A stretch of 64,000 nucleotides of DNA from Muscardinus avellanarius. Its lineage: Eukaryota > Chordata > Mammalia > Rodentia > Gliridae. Both the position numbers and the translations under genes were made by a program. Below the pieces are notes generated by a model. The model was not told the origin of the DNA, made no database searches, and saw only the letters and a program-made list of their open reading frames with translations. This document shows, one piece after another, positions 1 through 9,044 of this stretch. Where the stretch lies: contig OY726565.1 in assembly GCA_963383645.1 (NCBI GenBank), positions 32,343,931-32,407,930 of the forward strand, read 5' to 3'. The number at the start of each line of letters is the position of its first letter. The stretch's first letter is position 1.

Positions 1-333
1 CATGCCAAAGATGGCGCCTCTCTGGCTTCTCTTCCGGATCGTGCTGATTACCTCATAGCCAGCCAAAGGGGCTACAGGATGCCCGACAATCAGTCCCCTG
101 ATAACACACCCACTGGGGTATGAGCCACCTAATCAGTAAACGCCCCATACTTTGTGCCATCATCTGCTGTGAGTGGAAGCTCCCTTCTCCCAGCTGCCTG
201 ATATAAAAGGGAGCTGGGCTTTCTTAATAAAGCTTTTGCTTGCTTGCTTGCTTGCTTATCTCCGACGGCTGGCCTTGGGTCTTTCCTGCGCTGACCCCCC
301 TTCATTGGTTCCGAATACCCCCAGACCCCTTCA
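1..333 (+). mobile_element. 5' LTR of the ERV (first ~21 bp outside window)
   Basis: It aligns end to end with 4969-5302 of the 3' LTR. It ends TTCA just before the PBS, at the same place as the 3' LTR. By hand I count about 20 substitutions and one 1-nt indel over 333 bases (~6%); roughly eight of them look like CpG decay, so a clock reading would overestimate age. Inside are a TATA box, a polyadenylation signal and a (GCTT)5 tract at 238-257 that is preserved with five copies in the other LTR. Confidence 0.93.
202..231 (+). promoter_or_regulatory. LTR core promoter TATA box and poly(A) signal (5' LTR)
   Basis: TATAAAA lies at 202-208 and AATAAA at 226-231, only 17 bases apart. This implies a U3/R boundary at about 230 and the compact arrangement seen in many gamma-type LTRs. 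The same pair is intact in the 3' LTR (5170-5176 and 5194-5199). Confidence 0.8.
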
Positions 334-334
334 T

Positions 335-352
335 TGGTGCCAAAAACCGGGA
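335..352 (+). other. Retroviral primer-binding site, tRNA-Phe-like
   Basis: One base after the LTR's final CA comes an 18-mer beginning TGGTGCC and ending CCGGGA. It matches the complement of a mammalian tRNA-Phe 3' end at 16 of 18 positions by my recollection (differences at positions 8 and 12). Position and the invariant TGG start are seen directly; the tRNA assignment rests on remembered sequence. Confidence 0.75.
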
Positions 353-897
353 GGGAGACCCCTCTATCTAGAGGACTCCCTCCTCCTGGCTCTCCCCCCA
401 GCCGGCTGTCCTCGTCCTTCTTTTTGGGCACTTGCTCTCTGCACCCACCACCACAGGCCATCCCGACCATCTCTGTCACTCCGCCAGCTGGGTAAGTCCC
501 CCTTAGGCTATCTGCCTGAGTCTGGCTATAGCAGGGTATCTGACCGTGATCATCCGGCTCTGCCCTGACACCAGGCTTGGGGGGAGACTGCACCCCACCA
601 CGGCCTTCAAGGCTACGGTGGACTCCCATGATAGTCTACTGCTTCATGTAATTATGAAATAACAGGAAGGAAGAACAGGCCCTGCTATTCTTTCTACTCT
701 CATTCCTTCCTCCTCCTAACACTCTCCATTCTGGTAATACCTTGGTCTGACTGATAAAGTCCAACCGACTACCAGTTACTGGACTGATAAAGTCCAACTA
801 TCGTTCGCCTTTGTCTAACTGAAAAAGTCCGGCCGACTCCATCGGACTGATAAAATCCAACTTCCAACCGTCTGAAAATCCTAGTGCTAGGTGTCCT
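353..897 (+). other. ERV 5' untranslated leader with degenerate repeat motif
   Basis: No credible reading frame. C/T-rich, as gamma-type leaders often are. From 750 to 861 a 16-nt motif (ACTGATAAAGTCCAAC) recurs: exact at 750-765 and 783-798, diverged at 818-833 and 846-861, with a possible fifth trace near 869. Spacing is 28-35 nt. A splice donor or packaging signal would be expected here, but neither can be identified by eye. Confidence 0.7.
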
Positions 898-1945
898 GTG
901 ACCTCCTGCTCTGGCCCAGGCAGACTGTTCTCGGGTGACAACCTGACAATGTCTTCAGCCTATCTGACCCCACTGGGGGTTCCGGGAGCAATCAGCCATC
1001 TGGGGATGCCCATTTTGGTCCTTTGTTCCTTTACCGTCCGGGACTTTCCATTCTCTCTCACTCACACCTCCTCAAACACTGGAACTCTGTTCTCTCTCTA
1101 TCTCTCTCATCCTTACCTCTCTTTTAACGGGCCTCTTCTTCCATCCTTGATACTGCCCCTTTAAGGTGTCTACTTAATGATTTTAGCCGTCTCTCCCTTA
1201 TTCCAGACATTAAACCTAAATTGGCCTCATTACTTTCTGGACAATAACAACCATTGACACCCCCCCCCCCAGAGATCCCTTGACCTTCTACTCCTCTGTG
1301 ATTTGTTTCATTACTGCGAGCGCACAAAAGGGTGGAAGGAGATCTATGCTCTTACCCCAATCTGTATTCGTCCTGCACCCCCAGCAAGTTCTGTTAGACT
1401 GCAAAACTGCCGCAATTCCCTCTAAAAAAACCTTCCTCTGCTATTCTCCCTGAATACTGCCTCTGACCTGGCAAATGAACCCCCCCCCATAGGCATGCGC
1501 CTTCAACACAAACTCTTCTACAGCATGCTTATCACTTTCTCAGCAGCCTGCCTTCCCCCCCTCCCCCCTTGCCACAAATCCCTCCAGCGCACTTATTTTT
1601 TTCTTCGTGTTCTGCCCTCCCACAAACTCTATGCCCTCCTCCACAAACCTCAACCCCTCCCAGGCAACCTTCATCTTTTTGTCTCTACCCCCCCACCCCC
1701 CGTTTCTCAGATTTCTCCCCAACCAGCCTTTAGTCCTCCCTTAACAAGATCTCATGCTCAATCTCACTCTCAACCCCCAGACACTCCCGTATCTTCGGTC
1801 GTGGCTCCTCTCCGTGAGGTGGCTGGGACCAAGGGCATAATCAGAGTTCGCATCCCCTTCTCCATGGCAGATCTGTCCCAGATTCACACCAAGCTAGGCT
1901 CCTACACCTCCAACCATGATATCTATATCAGCCTTGAGTTATTCC
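898..1945 (+). pseudogene. gag: ERV gag remnant (matrix fragment to start of capsid)
   Basis: Two recognisable islands lie in broken sequence. At 1300-1401 a frame reads DLFHYCERTKGWKEI and onward, resembling the end of matrix in HERV-F/H-type Gag. From about 1690 a proline-rich stretch leads into 'PLREVAGTKG' and 'PFSMADLSQIHTKLGSYTSN', the typical start of gamma-type capsid. The capsid is cut off after some 35 residues, where integrase sequence begins. Upstream of 1300 there are many stops and an 11-C run at 1260-1270. Nucleocapsid and its zinc knuckle are gone. The open frame containing the capsid start begins at an ATG at 1495, which is internal to gag and unlikely to be the original start. 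Confidence 0.75.
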
Positions 1946-3015
1946 TACAATCTTTCTTTGTTCTCACACCCGAGGACAAGAAACTCCTTCATCAGATTAT
2001 ATCTAATTGTATCATTTGCCAATGAACAAACCTAACCACTCCCCTTAGACCTCAAGCCTTTCCAGCCCACCAGGGAAGGGGATATACTCCAGCTGCTGAT
2101 TGGCAAGTAGATTATACCAATATGCCCAGGGTTAAAAGATTCAAATACCTTCTTGTCTTCATCAACAATTTCTCAGGATGGATTGAGGCCTTCCCAACCT
2201 CTAATAAAAGGGCCTCTACAGTCTCTGATCTCCTAATTTCTCAAATTATCCCCCGCTTTGGCATGCCTTCCTCTTTACAATCTGATAATGGCCCTGAGTT
2301 CACTTTCCAAATAACTCAATTTGTAGCCCAAACTTTATCTCTGCCTTGGCATTTTCATTGCCCATACTTCCCTCAAGCATCAGCAAAAGTAGAATGTTCT
2401 AATCGCACTCTTAAAGATATTCTCACAAAGCTGTCTTTAGAAATACACTTATATTGGACAAAATTACTTCCCCTGGCTCTTTTACATGTTCTTACAAAAA
2501 ACCCTCTCTTTGATCTCCCTTTGAGATTATGTTCAGCCTCCCATTATTTCCCCCAGAAATTCTCCTCGTTCCAATGTCTTTCCTCCACAATAGCCTTTCT
2601 GCTCGTATCCCATCTCAGATCAGAACTCTGGAAATATCAAGACTGGCTACTCCCTGACCCCAAGCAGGCACCCACCATCTCCTCCTTAACCATAGGACAA
2701 CAGGTCTATTTAAAACCCTTGGGAGACAAACCTACCTCACAGCCTAAATGGGATGGCCCGGCTCAGGTTATCCTATGTACTCCTACTGCTGCAAAAATTA
2801 ATTTGAATGATAACCAATATACTTCCTGGATTCATATTTCTAGGCTCAAACCGGCTTCAGAACATATCCAACCACCTGATTCAGCAGCTTCACAAAAAAC
2901 CCGGATGCTTCAAGATAATAGACCAACTTATATGTCCACTATCTCTCCCCATAATCCTCTAAAACTCCAAATATCTCGACTTTGCTTGGATTCTCCCATA
3001 CCTGAAGATGAATAA
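1946..3015 (+). pseudogene. pol: ERV pol remnant: integrase only, one in-frame TGA
   Basis: The frame is continuous with the capsid fragment. It starts in the integrase zinc-binding domain, whose end is visible as LLHQIISNCIICQ (last two Cys of HHCC). A TGA follows at 2023-2025, then the same frame runs open to TAA at 3013-3015. The catalytic triad is visible: D in VDYTN (2110-2112), D in QSDNGPEF and E in KVECSNRTLK, the last two separated by 35 residues as in the DDE family. A C-terminal SH3-like segment is recognisable near PKWDGPAQV and SWIHISRLKPA. After the TGA the first ATG is at 2122, which lies past the first catalytic Asp. No RT or RNase H is found anywhere in the element. Confidence 0.88.
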
Positions 3016-4647
3016 CTACCTTTTTTGTATTCACTAGTTTCATATGCTTTTCTTTAATCTTTTCCTCCCCTTTTATCTGGAGATTCAAGGTTCAGCAAAT
3101 CTACACCGATGACAATACAGTGGTCACTGAACTAGCTGCATTGGCTAATTGCCCCCTAATGGGATGTTCTCATAGTATAAAATTAGCCTTCCCTCCTACC
3201 ATTAAGCTGTTTCATCAAGCTATCTGCCCTTATCTTTGTTTTCTTTTTAACCAAACTGAAAGTTTTTGCTGCAACCCAAATTGGGATAATGTATATGGCA
3301 GATGACCATACTGGTCATACAAAATCCGTGATGCCTATCTAGGACGTCTAGGATCAGGAAATTTTAAATTCAATTTCAAAACTAAAACCTACCTCTATAC
3401 TATTCCTGACCCATAGGATCTAAGATGGGCTTCTGGAGTTACAACCAAGGTTTACTGTAACAAATATGCCCTACCCTTTGCAGTTTACTTTATTTCTTCT
3501 GTGAATATATATCCACTGGCACCCAAATCTCACAAATTTCCACGGATATCCAACACTAAGCTCAGACGGTACTTAACTCTCTCCGAAAAGTCTCTAACTC
3601 CACTCTGTCTTTTTCTGCATATATGTGGTTTCAACTGATTGCCAAAACTCTGTCAGTTCTAAGTCTCATCTCTCCCACCTTGAGCCCCTTAAACTGTTTC
3701 CTCTACACATCACTTTCCTGGCCCTTGTGAGCTGCAGTACCTTTAAATAATGTCTCTCAGTGTGCCTTTGCCTCTCAAACTAATTCATTTCATATTCTCC
3801 AAAATGTTCCCTTATGGAAACCCAAAGAAGACAATATCACCCAGCCAAACAGAGTTTATATTTTTGTGGCATCACCTTCCTCCTGAGATCCCACTTGTCA
3901 GTATATTATCACTCTTGCCAGTCCCAGCTATACCCAACCAGGCCATTTCTTCTGGTGCAATGGGACTCTCAGCAATGTCCTATGTTCCAACTCTGCCACT
4001 CCCTGTTTCTTGGTCACGGTGGTCCCACAACTGACTCTCTAAAGCTATGCTGAACTACAATATCTGATTACCCCACCCAAGCTTACAAAAAGGACTGCTT
4101 TTCTCCCTCTTCTGGTTGGGGTATCCTTAACCTCCTCCCTCATCAGAAATGAACTTTCAGGAGGGACTCTAGGCTATGCCTTATGAGCCACTGATGATTT
4201 AGGCAATAAACTTAAAAGTGTCCTCACATCAACTGCAAAATCACTCTCAGCAAATACGGAAACAGGTTACATCCCTGGCCCAGGTAACATGTCAAAACCA
4301 TAGGGCCCTTGATCTCTTAACAGCTGAAAAGGGTGGAACCTGTGTTTTCTTACGGGAATAGTGTTGCTATTATGTTAATAAATCAGGCATAGTAGAGCAA
4401 AATACACTCAGGCTTAAAAGGATCTCAAAAAACATCCCTTTCCTCATGGTTTCAGGCCCCGATACTTACATGGATATGGCCCATCCTGGGTCCACTTTTT
4501 ATTATATTTGTTGCCTGCATGTTCTTACCCTGTGTAACTAAGCTCATACAAAACCAGGTAAATAAAATATCTAATCAGACTTTTAACCAGCTTCTCCTTA
4601 GAAACTGCCAGCTTCGAAACTTTGAAGATACCGATTCCCAGGGATGA
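3008..4647 (+). pseudogene. env: ERV env remnant, multiply interrupted
   Basis: A likely start ATG at 3008 overlaps the pol stop by 8 bases, as in gammaretroviruses. The hydrophobic leader after it has an early stop. Surface-subunit sequence (3100-4050) exists only as short frames. The transmembrane subunit is clearer: heptad-rich sequence near 4245-4320 leads to a CX6CC motif at 4341-4367 in which the sixth X codon is TAG (4359-4361). In another frame a membrane-spanning segment (IWPILGPLFIIFVACMF, from about 4474) and a short tail end at TGA 4645-4647, so at least one frameshift lies between. No functional envelope can be made from this copy. Family: gamma-type CX6CC env. Confidence 0.82.
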
Positions 4648-4947
4648 CTGACAGCATACAGAGACGGATCCCTTCACGATGGAGACTATGATACAAGCCC
4701 TCCTGGAAGACAGCTGGATGATACCTCCTATCCACCATCCTGACGACTGCCTCATGTCTTTGTGGGATCTGCATTTTCAGGGAACATTCGCCAACTTTTG
4801 CCCCGACGACATTTACTTTTTATGGCTTGGACTTGGGGGCTGCTTTCCCTACTCCTCCCGGCCCCTTCCCATCGCCACCCCCTTTCAGCAGGAAGTAGTC
4901 AGAACAATCCGATGCCCCCTGCCCTTAAAAAACCAAAAAGGGAGGAA
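4648..4947 (+). other. ERV 3' non-coding stretch and polypurine tract
   Basis: Between the env tail and the 3' LTR are about 280 bases with an open frame of unclear meaning (4679-5026) that runs into the LTR. It is probably ordinary 3' sequence, not an accessory gene. The purine run at 4927-4947, interrupted by one CC, ends directly at the LTR's TG and is the plus-strand primer site (PPT). Confidence 0.75.
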
Positions 4948-5302
4948 TGTTAGGATAAGCAGCCCAGTCATGCCAAAGATGGCACCTCTCCGGCTTCTCT
5001 TCCGGATCGTGCTGATTACCTCATAACTTGCCAAAGGGGCCACAGGATGCCCAACAATCAGTCCCCTGATAACACACCCACTGGGGTATGAGCCACCTAA
5101 TCAGTAAACACCCCGTACTTTGTGCAATCTTCCGCTGTGAGCGGAAGCTCCCTCCTCCCAGCTGCCTGATATAAAAGGGAGCTGGGCTGTCTTAATAAAG
5201 CTTTTGCTTGCTTGCTTGCTTGCTTATCTCCAACGGCTGGCCTTGGGTCTTTTCTGCGCTGACCCCCCTTCATTGCTCCCGAAGACCCCCAGACCCCCTT
5301 CA
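4948..5302 (+). mobile_element. 3' LTR of the ERV, complete (355 bp)
   Basis: It starts TGTTAGG directly after the PPT and ends CCTTCA. TATAAAA is at 5170-5176, AATAAA at 5194-5199 and (GCTT)5 at 5206-5225. An AAGATGGC core at 4976-4983 matches the 5' LTR copy (8-15) and resembles a YY1 site. Downstream sequence from 5303 is L1, so the provirus integrated into or beside an older antisense L1. Confidence 0.93.
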
Positions 5303-6300
5303 CATTTTAACATAATGTTCTCCATTTTTATGTTCTACATTTTTATGCAAACAACATATTTTTGTTCTGTGTTGTTGAATAGAATTCTACTGTGTGCATA
5401 TAGTTTCATAACCCATAGTTTCATAGTGCCCATAGTTTCATAACCCATTCATCTGTTGGTGGACATATAGGTTGGTTCCATAATTTGGCTATTATAAATT
5501 GTGCTGCTGTAAAAATGGGTATGCATGTATTACCATAATGTTCTTATTTGAGTTCCTTTGGAAAGATAACAAGGAGTGTTGTAGCTGGATCTTTGGTGGA
5601 TCTATTTCCAGTTTTATGAGGAATCTCCACACTGATCTTAGTGGATGCACTAATTTGCAATTCCACTGATATGGTAGAATAGATCCTATTCCCTACATCT
5701 TCACCAGCATTTATTGTTGTTTGACATCTTGATTTTAACTAGGATTAGATAAAATATCAGTGTAATTTTAATTTGCATCTCCCTGATTGCTAAAGATATT
5801 GAAGACTTTTTCATATATTTTTTGCCATCTGTATTTCTCCTTTTGTGAAGTATCTATTCAATTATCCATTTTATGGTTGAGTTATTTCTTTCCTACTGTT
5901 AATTCTTTTAAGTAAAGTTAATATTCTAGAGATTAGTTCCTTATGGGAGGAATAGCTTCTACCATTGTGTAGACTGTCTCATTAGACTCTTGATGGTTTC
6001 TTTTGATGAACAGAAATATTTTAGTTTAATGTGATCCTACTTATTAATCCTGATTTTAATTTCTTGTGCCATGGAAATCTTGTTAAGAAAGTGTTTACCT
6101 GTCCCTATATGCTGAAGTTTTGCACCTATATCCTCTTCTAGTACTTTCAAAGTTTCTTATCTAATTTCTAGATCTTTAATTTATTTAGAGTTGACTCTTG
6201 TTCAGGGTAAGAAGCAGAAATTTAATTCCATTTTTCTGCAAACAAATGGCCAATATTCCATCTCCTTTCTTTTCTAGCAACCCATTTCTCTCAATATGTA
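5303..6300 (-). mobile_element. L1 fragment, antisense (ORF2 end / 3' region)
   Basis: Read on the minus strand this is L1 ORF2 near its C-terminal end. Landmarks on the + strand are 'catctgttggtggaca', 'ggttggttccata' and 'gaattgtgctgctgta'-like text (5440-5520), followed by 'gaggaatctccacactg' (5619-5640) and older-looking sequence to about 6300. An imperfect tandem 'cccatagtttcata' occurs at 5397-5447. The left end is set by the ERV LTR. Confidence 0.8.
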
Positions 6301-6601
6301 GCAAACATTTTTGAAAAAGTCACCTATACCAGTGGTGCCCCCAACAAAGGTGAAAAAAAAAACAAACATGTACATAGACTAGGTGTTTTATTGCAAGAAA
6401 AATACTACAGTTTCTATATATACTTAATTTTGTCTTAAGGTAACAAAGAATTAAAGTTCCCAAACAATATATGTGAACATTGTGTTGGATGGCAATTGCT
6501 CAGAGTAAACTTAACTCCTGTTTCCTAAAAAAAAATGCTAAAAAAACATTATTTTTCACTTTTAAATTTGACCCAGTTGGGTAATAAATTTTATAGCCAA
6601 C

Positions 6602-6648
<47 letters not shown>

Positions 6649-6904
6649 TCAAATAAAACATACCTTGATGTGACAAATGAGTATTTCACAACTTGAAAAC
6701 CCCTAAATCATGCTTTCATTTTCAATCATTTCAGTGTATTTCAACAAACTAACTTTAAGCATAGCAAAAATGGCAAACACATAAAAATGTTTCTACAAAG
6801 ATAGACTGGTGTTTATAACAGAAAAAAAGCAAAGGGGATGTTTCAACTCCAGTGCTTTTAAAGTTATTCTTCAGCCCCATTTTATGAAGAACACTTAAAA
6901 AAAA
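6301..6904. other. Unassigned AT-rich sequence with (AT)n; 3'UTR-like on minus strand
   Basis: A pure (AT)n tract lies at about 6604-6647. On the minus strand 6380-6860 reads like a 3' untranslated region, with an AATAAA (complement near 6385-6395), but no poly(A) tail follows in that direction, so a processed pseudogene cannot be claimed. No coding frame. Confidence 0.4.
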
Positions 6905-7160
6905 TCCCAGTGGAATAAAGGAGGTGGTCTAAGAGAGGGGGAAAAGGAATTATCAGTGAAGGAATCATTTCCATTGACAGTGTGTACATATGTGAGAATT
7001 ACTGATGTCAATCTTAATATCCTGATTTGGGAAATGGGGAGTGAGCCAGGGGAAAGCTCACCAAGTATTGTGTGCATGTATATACATCACTATCACCATG
7101 AACTACATTATAATGTGAGATTACAATGCACCAATAAAAGTATTTTAAAAAAGATTAAGA
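6905..7160 (+). mobile_element. L1 3' end fragment
   Basis: It ends with the local L1 terminus: 'tgtgtgcatgtatatac' near 7069, then 'acaatgcaccaataaaag' (7123-7140) and an A-rich tail. It is followed at once by ORF2-type sequence of a second L1. Confidence 0.65.
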
Positions 7161-7164
7161 TAAA

Positions 7165-7790
7165 TGGCAATCTTCAAGAATACAAATAATGGTAAATGCT
7201 GGTGTGTTTGTAAGGGAAAAGAAATACTTATACACTGTGGATGGAATTGTAAATTAGTACAGCCTCTATGGAAATCAGTATGGTTTCTCGAACCACTAAA
7301 AATGAAACTATTATCGAACACAACTATACTACTTTTTGGTGTTTATCAAAAAAAAATAAAGTCACTATAGCATAGCTGCCATAGTCAAATTATGGAAGCA
7401 GCCTAAGTGTTCATCAGCAGATGACTAGATAAAGAAAAGTGTGGTGTATACACAAACCAAGTTTTATTCAGTGATAAAACAGAGCAAAATTGTATCATTT
7501 CCTGAAAAATAGATGGTATCAGAGAGCATTACATTATGAAATAAACCAAACTCAGAAAGTCAGGGGTCATATATTTTCTCTTATATATGAAAGCTAGATA
7601 GAAAAAAAGAAAAAAGGGAAAATATCATGAAAATAGAAGACCAATGGAGTAGAGAAAAAGGGTCAGGGAAGGAAGGAGGGAAAGAAAAAGGATTCTACTG
7701 GGGAGTGAAATTGATCAAGTTATGATATGTGCATGTATGAATATGTAGCAACGAATCTTCCTGTTATATATGATTATAAATATCAATAAT
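7165..7790 (+). mobile_element. L1 fragment, ORF2 end plus 3' UTR, 5' truncated
   Basis: Recognisable ORF2 landmarks in order: 'aatgctggtgtg' (7195), 'tacactgtggatgga' (7230), 'ctatggaaatcagtatgg' (7267), 'gttcatcagcagatgac' (7409) and 'ggtcatatattttctct' (7564). A purine-rich 3' UTR follows and a terminal 'tgattataaatatcaata' at about 7770. Many stops; dead copy. Confidence 0.8.
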
Positions 7791-7796
7791 TTTTAT

Positions 7797-8002
7797 TTTT
7801 TGTGGTACTGAGGGTAGAACCCAGGGGCTTTTCTACCTCCAGGCTATACTCCAATACATTTTTTATACTTTATTTGGAAACAGGGTCTCACTAAGTTGCT
7901 GAGAGCCTCACTAAGTAGCTGAGGCTGGCTTTGAACCTGTGTGATCCTCCTGTTTTAGCCTCCCAAGTGCTGGGATTACAAGCATGCGCCACCATGCCCA
8001 GC
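7797..8002 (-). mobile_element. SINE, B1-dID type, long (C) form
   Basis: Minus-strand B1-like half (gctgggcatggtggcgca, complement at 7985-8002) joined to an ID-like half with 'ccaggggcttttctacctcc'. It keeps both 'cactaagt' segments. ATCAATA beside both ends is a likely target duplication. Confidence 0.85.
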
Positions 8003-8014
8003 AACATCAATACA

Positions 8015-8248
8015 TTTTTTTTTTTTTTTTTTTTGCTGGTCTGGGAATGGAACCCAGGGGCATTTAACCTCCGAGATACACCTCCTCCAAGATACACCTC
8101 CTGCCTTATTTTTATTTTTTATTTTGAAACAGGGTCTCCCTTAATTGCGCAGGGCCTCCCTGAGTAGCTGAGGCTGTCCATGAACCTTGATCGTCTGGTC
8201 TCAGCCTCCTGAATGCTGGGATTACAAGCATCACCACCACGCCCGGCT
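8015..8248 (-). mobile_element. SINE, B1-dID type, B form
   Basis: Long T run (A tail on the minus strand), ID-like half with 'ccaggggcatttaacctcc' and a duplicated 'agatacacctcct' segment, then the B1-like half ending gcccggct. It sits directly next to the previous SINE in the same orientation. Confidence 0.85.
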
Positions 8249-8616
8249 AATAAAATTTTAATAAAATAAAAAATAAATCAACTACAAAAATTCTTAGGAT
8301 GACTTCTTACAATATGGATCTATATTCATTATTATCAATTTTAAATTTTTCTCTAGGAATTTATATCCATCGGTAGAGATATAAACTTATGATTAGTAAA
8401 ATATTTAAAACCATTAAACTAAAATATACATATATGTTTCCAACTGTTTTCATGGAAATTTTAGTAAATCTATGCTTTGTTCAACTATTTTACAAAATTA
8501 TAATTGTCACTGATTTCATAAATCTTTAAATATTAATGCTAATGTTTAGCATGTCTTTAACACTTTGTCCTAAGGAATGTTGGGACTTTTAATACTTAAT
8601 AATTCATTTGGTCTTT

Positions 8617-8812
8617 TTTTTTTTTTTTTGGTGGTATTGGGGTTCCTGGAAACCCTTCTACTTCCAGGCTACACTCCCAGACCTAGTTTTTTATATTTTT
8701 TTATTTGGAAACAGGGTCTCCTAAGCCACCATGGCTGGCTTCAAACCTATGCGATCCTCCTGTCCCCACCTCCCAAGCACGGGGATTACAAGTGTGCGCC
8801 ACCATGTCCGGC
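8617..8812 (-). mobile_element. SINE, B1-dID type, short (A) form with 14-bp TSD
   Basis: It has the A-form marks: the tail half reads 'ggttcctggaaacccttc', and 'cctaagccacc' replaces the two 'cactaagt' segments. The 14-bp target-site duplication TTCATTTGGTCTTT is exact at 8603-8616 and 8813-8826. Confidence 0.93.
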
Positions 8813-8891
8813 TTCATTTGGTCTTTAAAACAACTCTATAAGTTAGGTATGACTACTACCCTATATTTACCCAATAAAGAAACTGATTAAT

Positions 8892-8985
8892 GGGATTACA
8901 CATGTAGCTCAATGATAGAGCATGGGCTTCATAGGCTTAGTATGCATGAAGCTTTAAATTTACTTCCCAGCACCAAAAACAAATG
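8892..8985 (+). mobile_element. ID-type SINE (tRNA-derived), solitary
   Basis: The tRNA-like A-box region 'tgtagctcaatgatagag' (8904-8921) is followed by diverged tRNA-like sequence, 'cccagcacc' and an A-rich tail. No B1 half. It is a retroposon, not a tRNA gene: no acceptor-stem pairing and a diverged box B. Confidence 0.75.
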
Positions 8986-9044
8986 AACAAAAACTTGATT
9001 CACAAAGATTTCAAATAACTTTCACTAAATCATGTAGCTATTCT

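Larger units (their letters stand above)
1..5302 (+). mobile_element. Endogenous retrovirus, class I (gamma-like), internally deleted, two LTRs
   Basis: The order is 5' LTR (1-333), PBS (335-352), leader, gag remnant, integrase remnant, env remnant, polypurine tract (4927-4947) and 3' LTR (4948-5302). The class I assignment rests on three things seen in the translations: a gamma-type capsid start (PFSMADLSQI), an integrase with a gamma-type C-terminal domain, and an env transmembrane subunit with a CX6CC motif. Protease, RT and RNase H are absent, so the ~4.6 kb interior is well short of the usual ~7-8 kb. Every coding region carries stops or frameshifts, so this is a defective fossil. The first ~21 bp of the 5' LTR and the left target-site duplication lie before base 1. 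The right flank is an antisense L1. Confidence 0.93.

Noticed and set aside
129..629. 166-codon frame on the minus strand across the 5' LTR and leader
   Set aside because: It overlaps the LTR promoter and PBS antisense, and a shorter mirror of it exists antisense to the 3' LTR; no domain.
750..861. CRISPR-like array
   Set aside because: Repeats are short and diverged, spacers unequal and short, and the context is a mammalian retrovirus leader.
4679..5026. ERV accessory gene
   Set aside because: The frame runs from 3' non-coding sequence into the LTR and matches no known accessory protein; such frames are common by chance in this position.
6340..6900. Processed pseudogene on the minus strand
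   Set aside because: 3'UTR-like text with AATAAA but no poly(A) tail on the proper side and no coding part; left as unassigned.
8892..8985. Possible tRNA gene
   Set aside because: Box A-like text only; no cloverleaf or acceptor stem, A-rich tail: an ID SINE.
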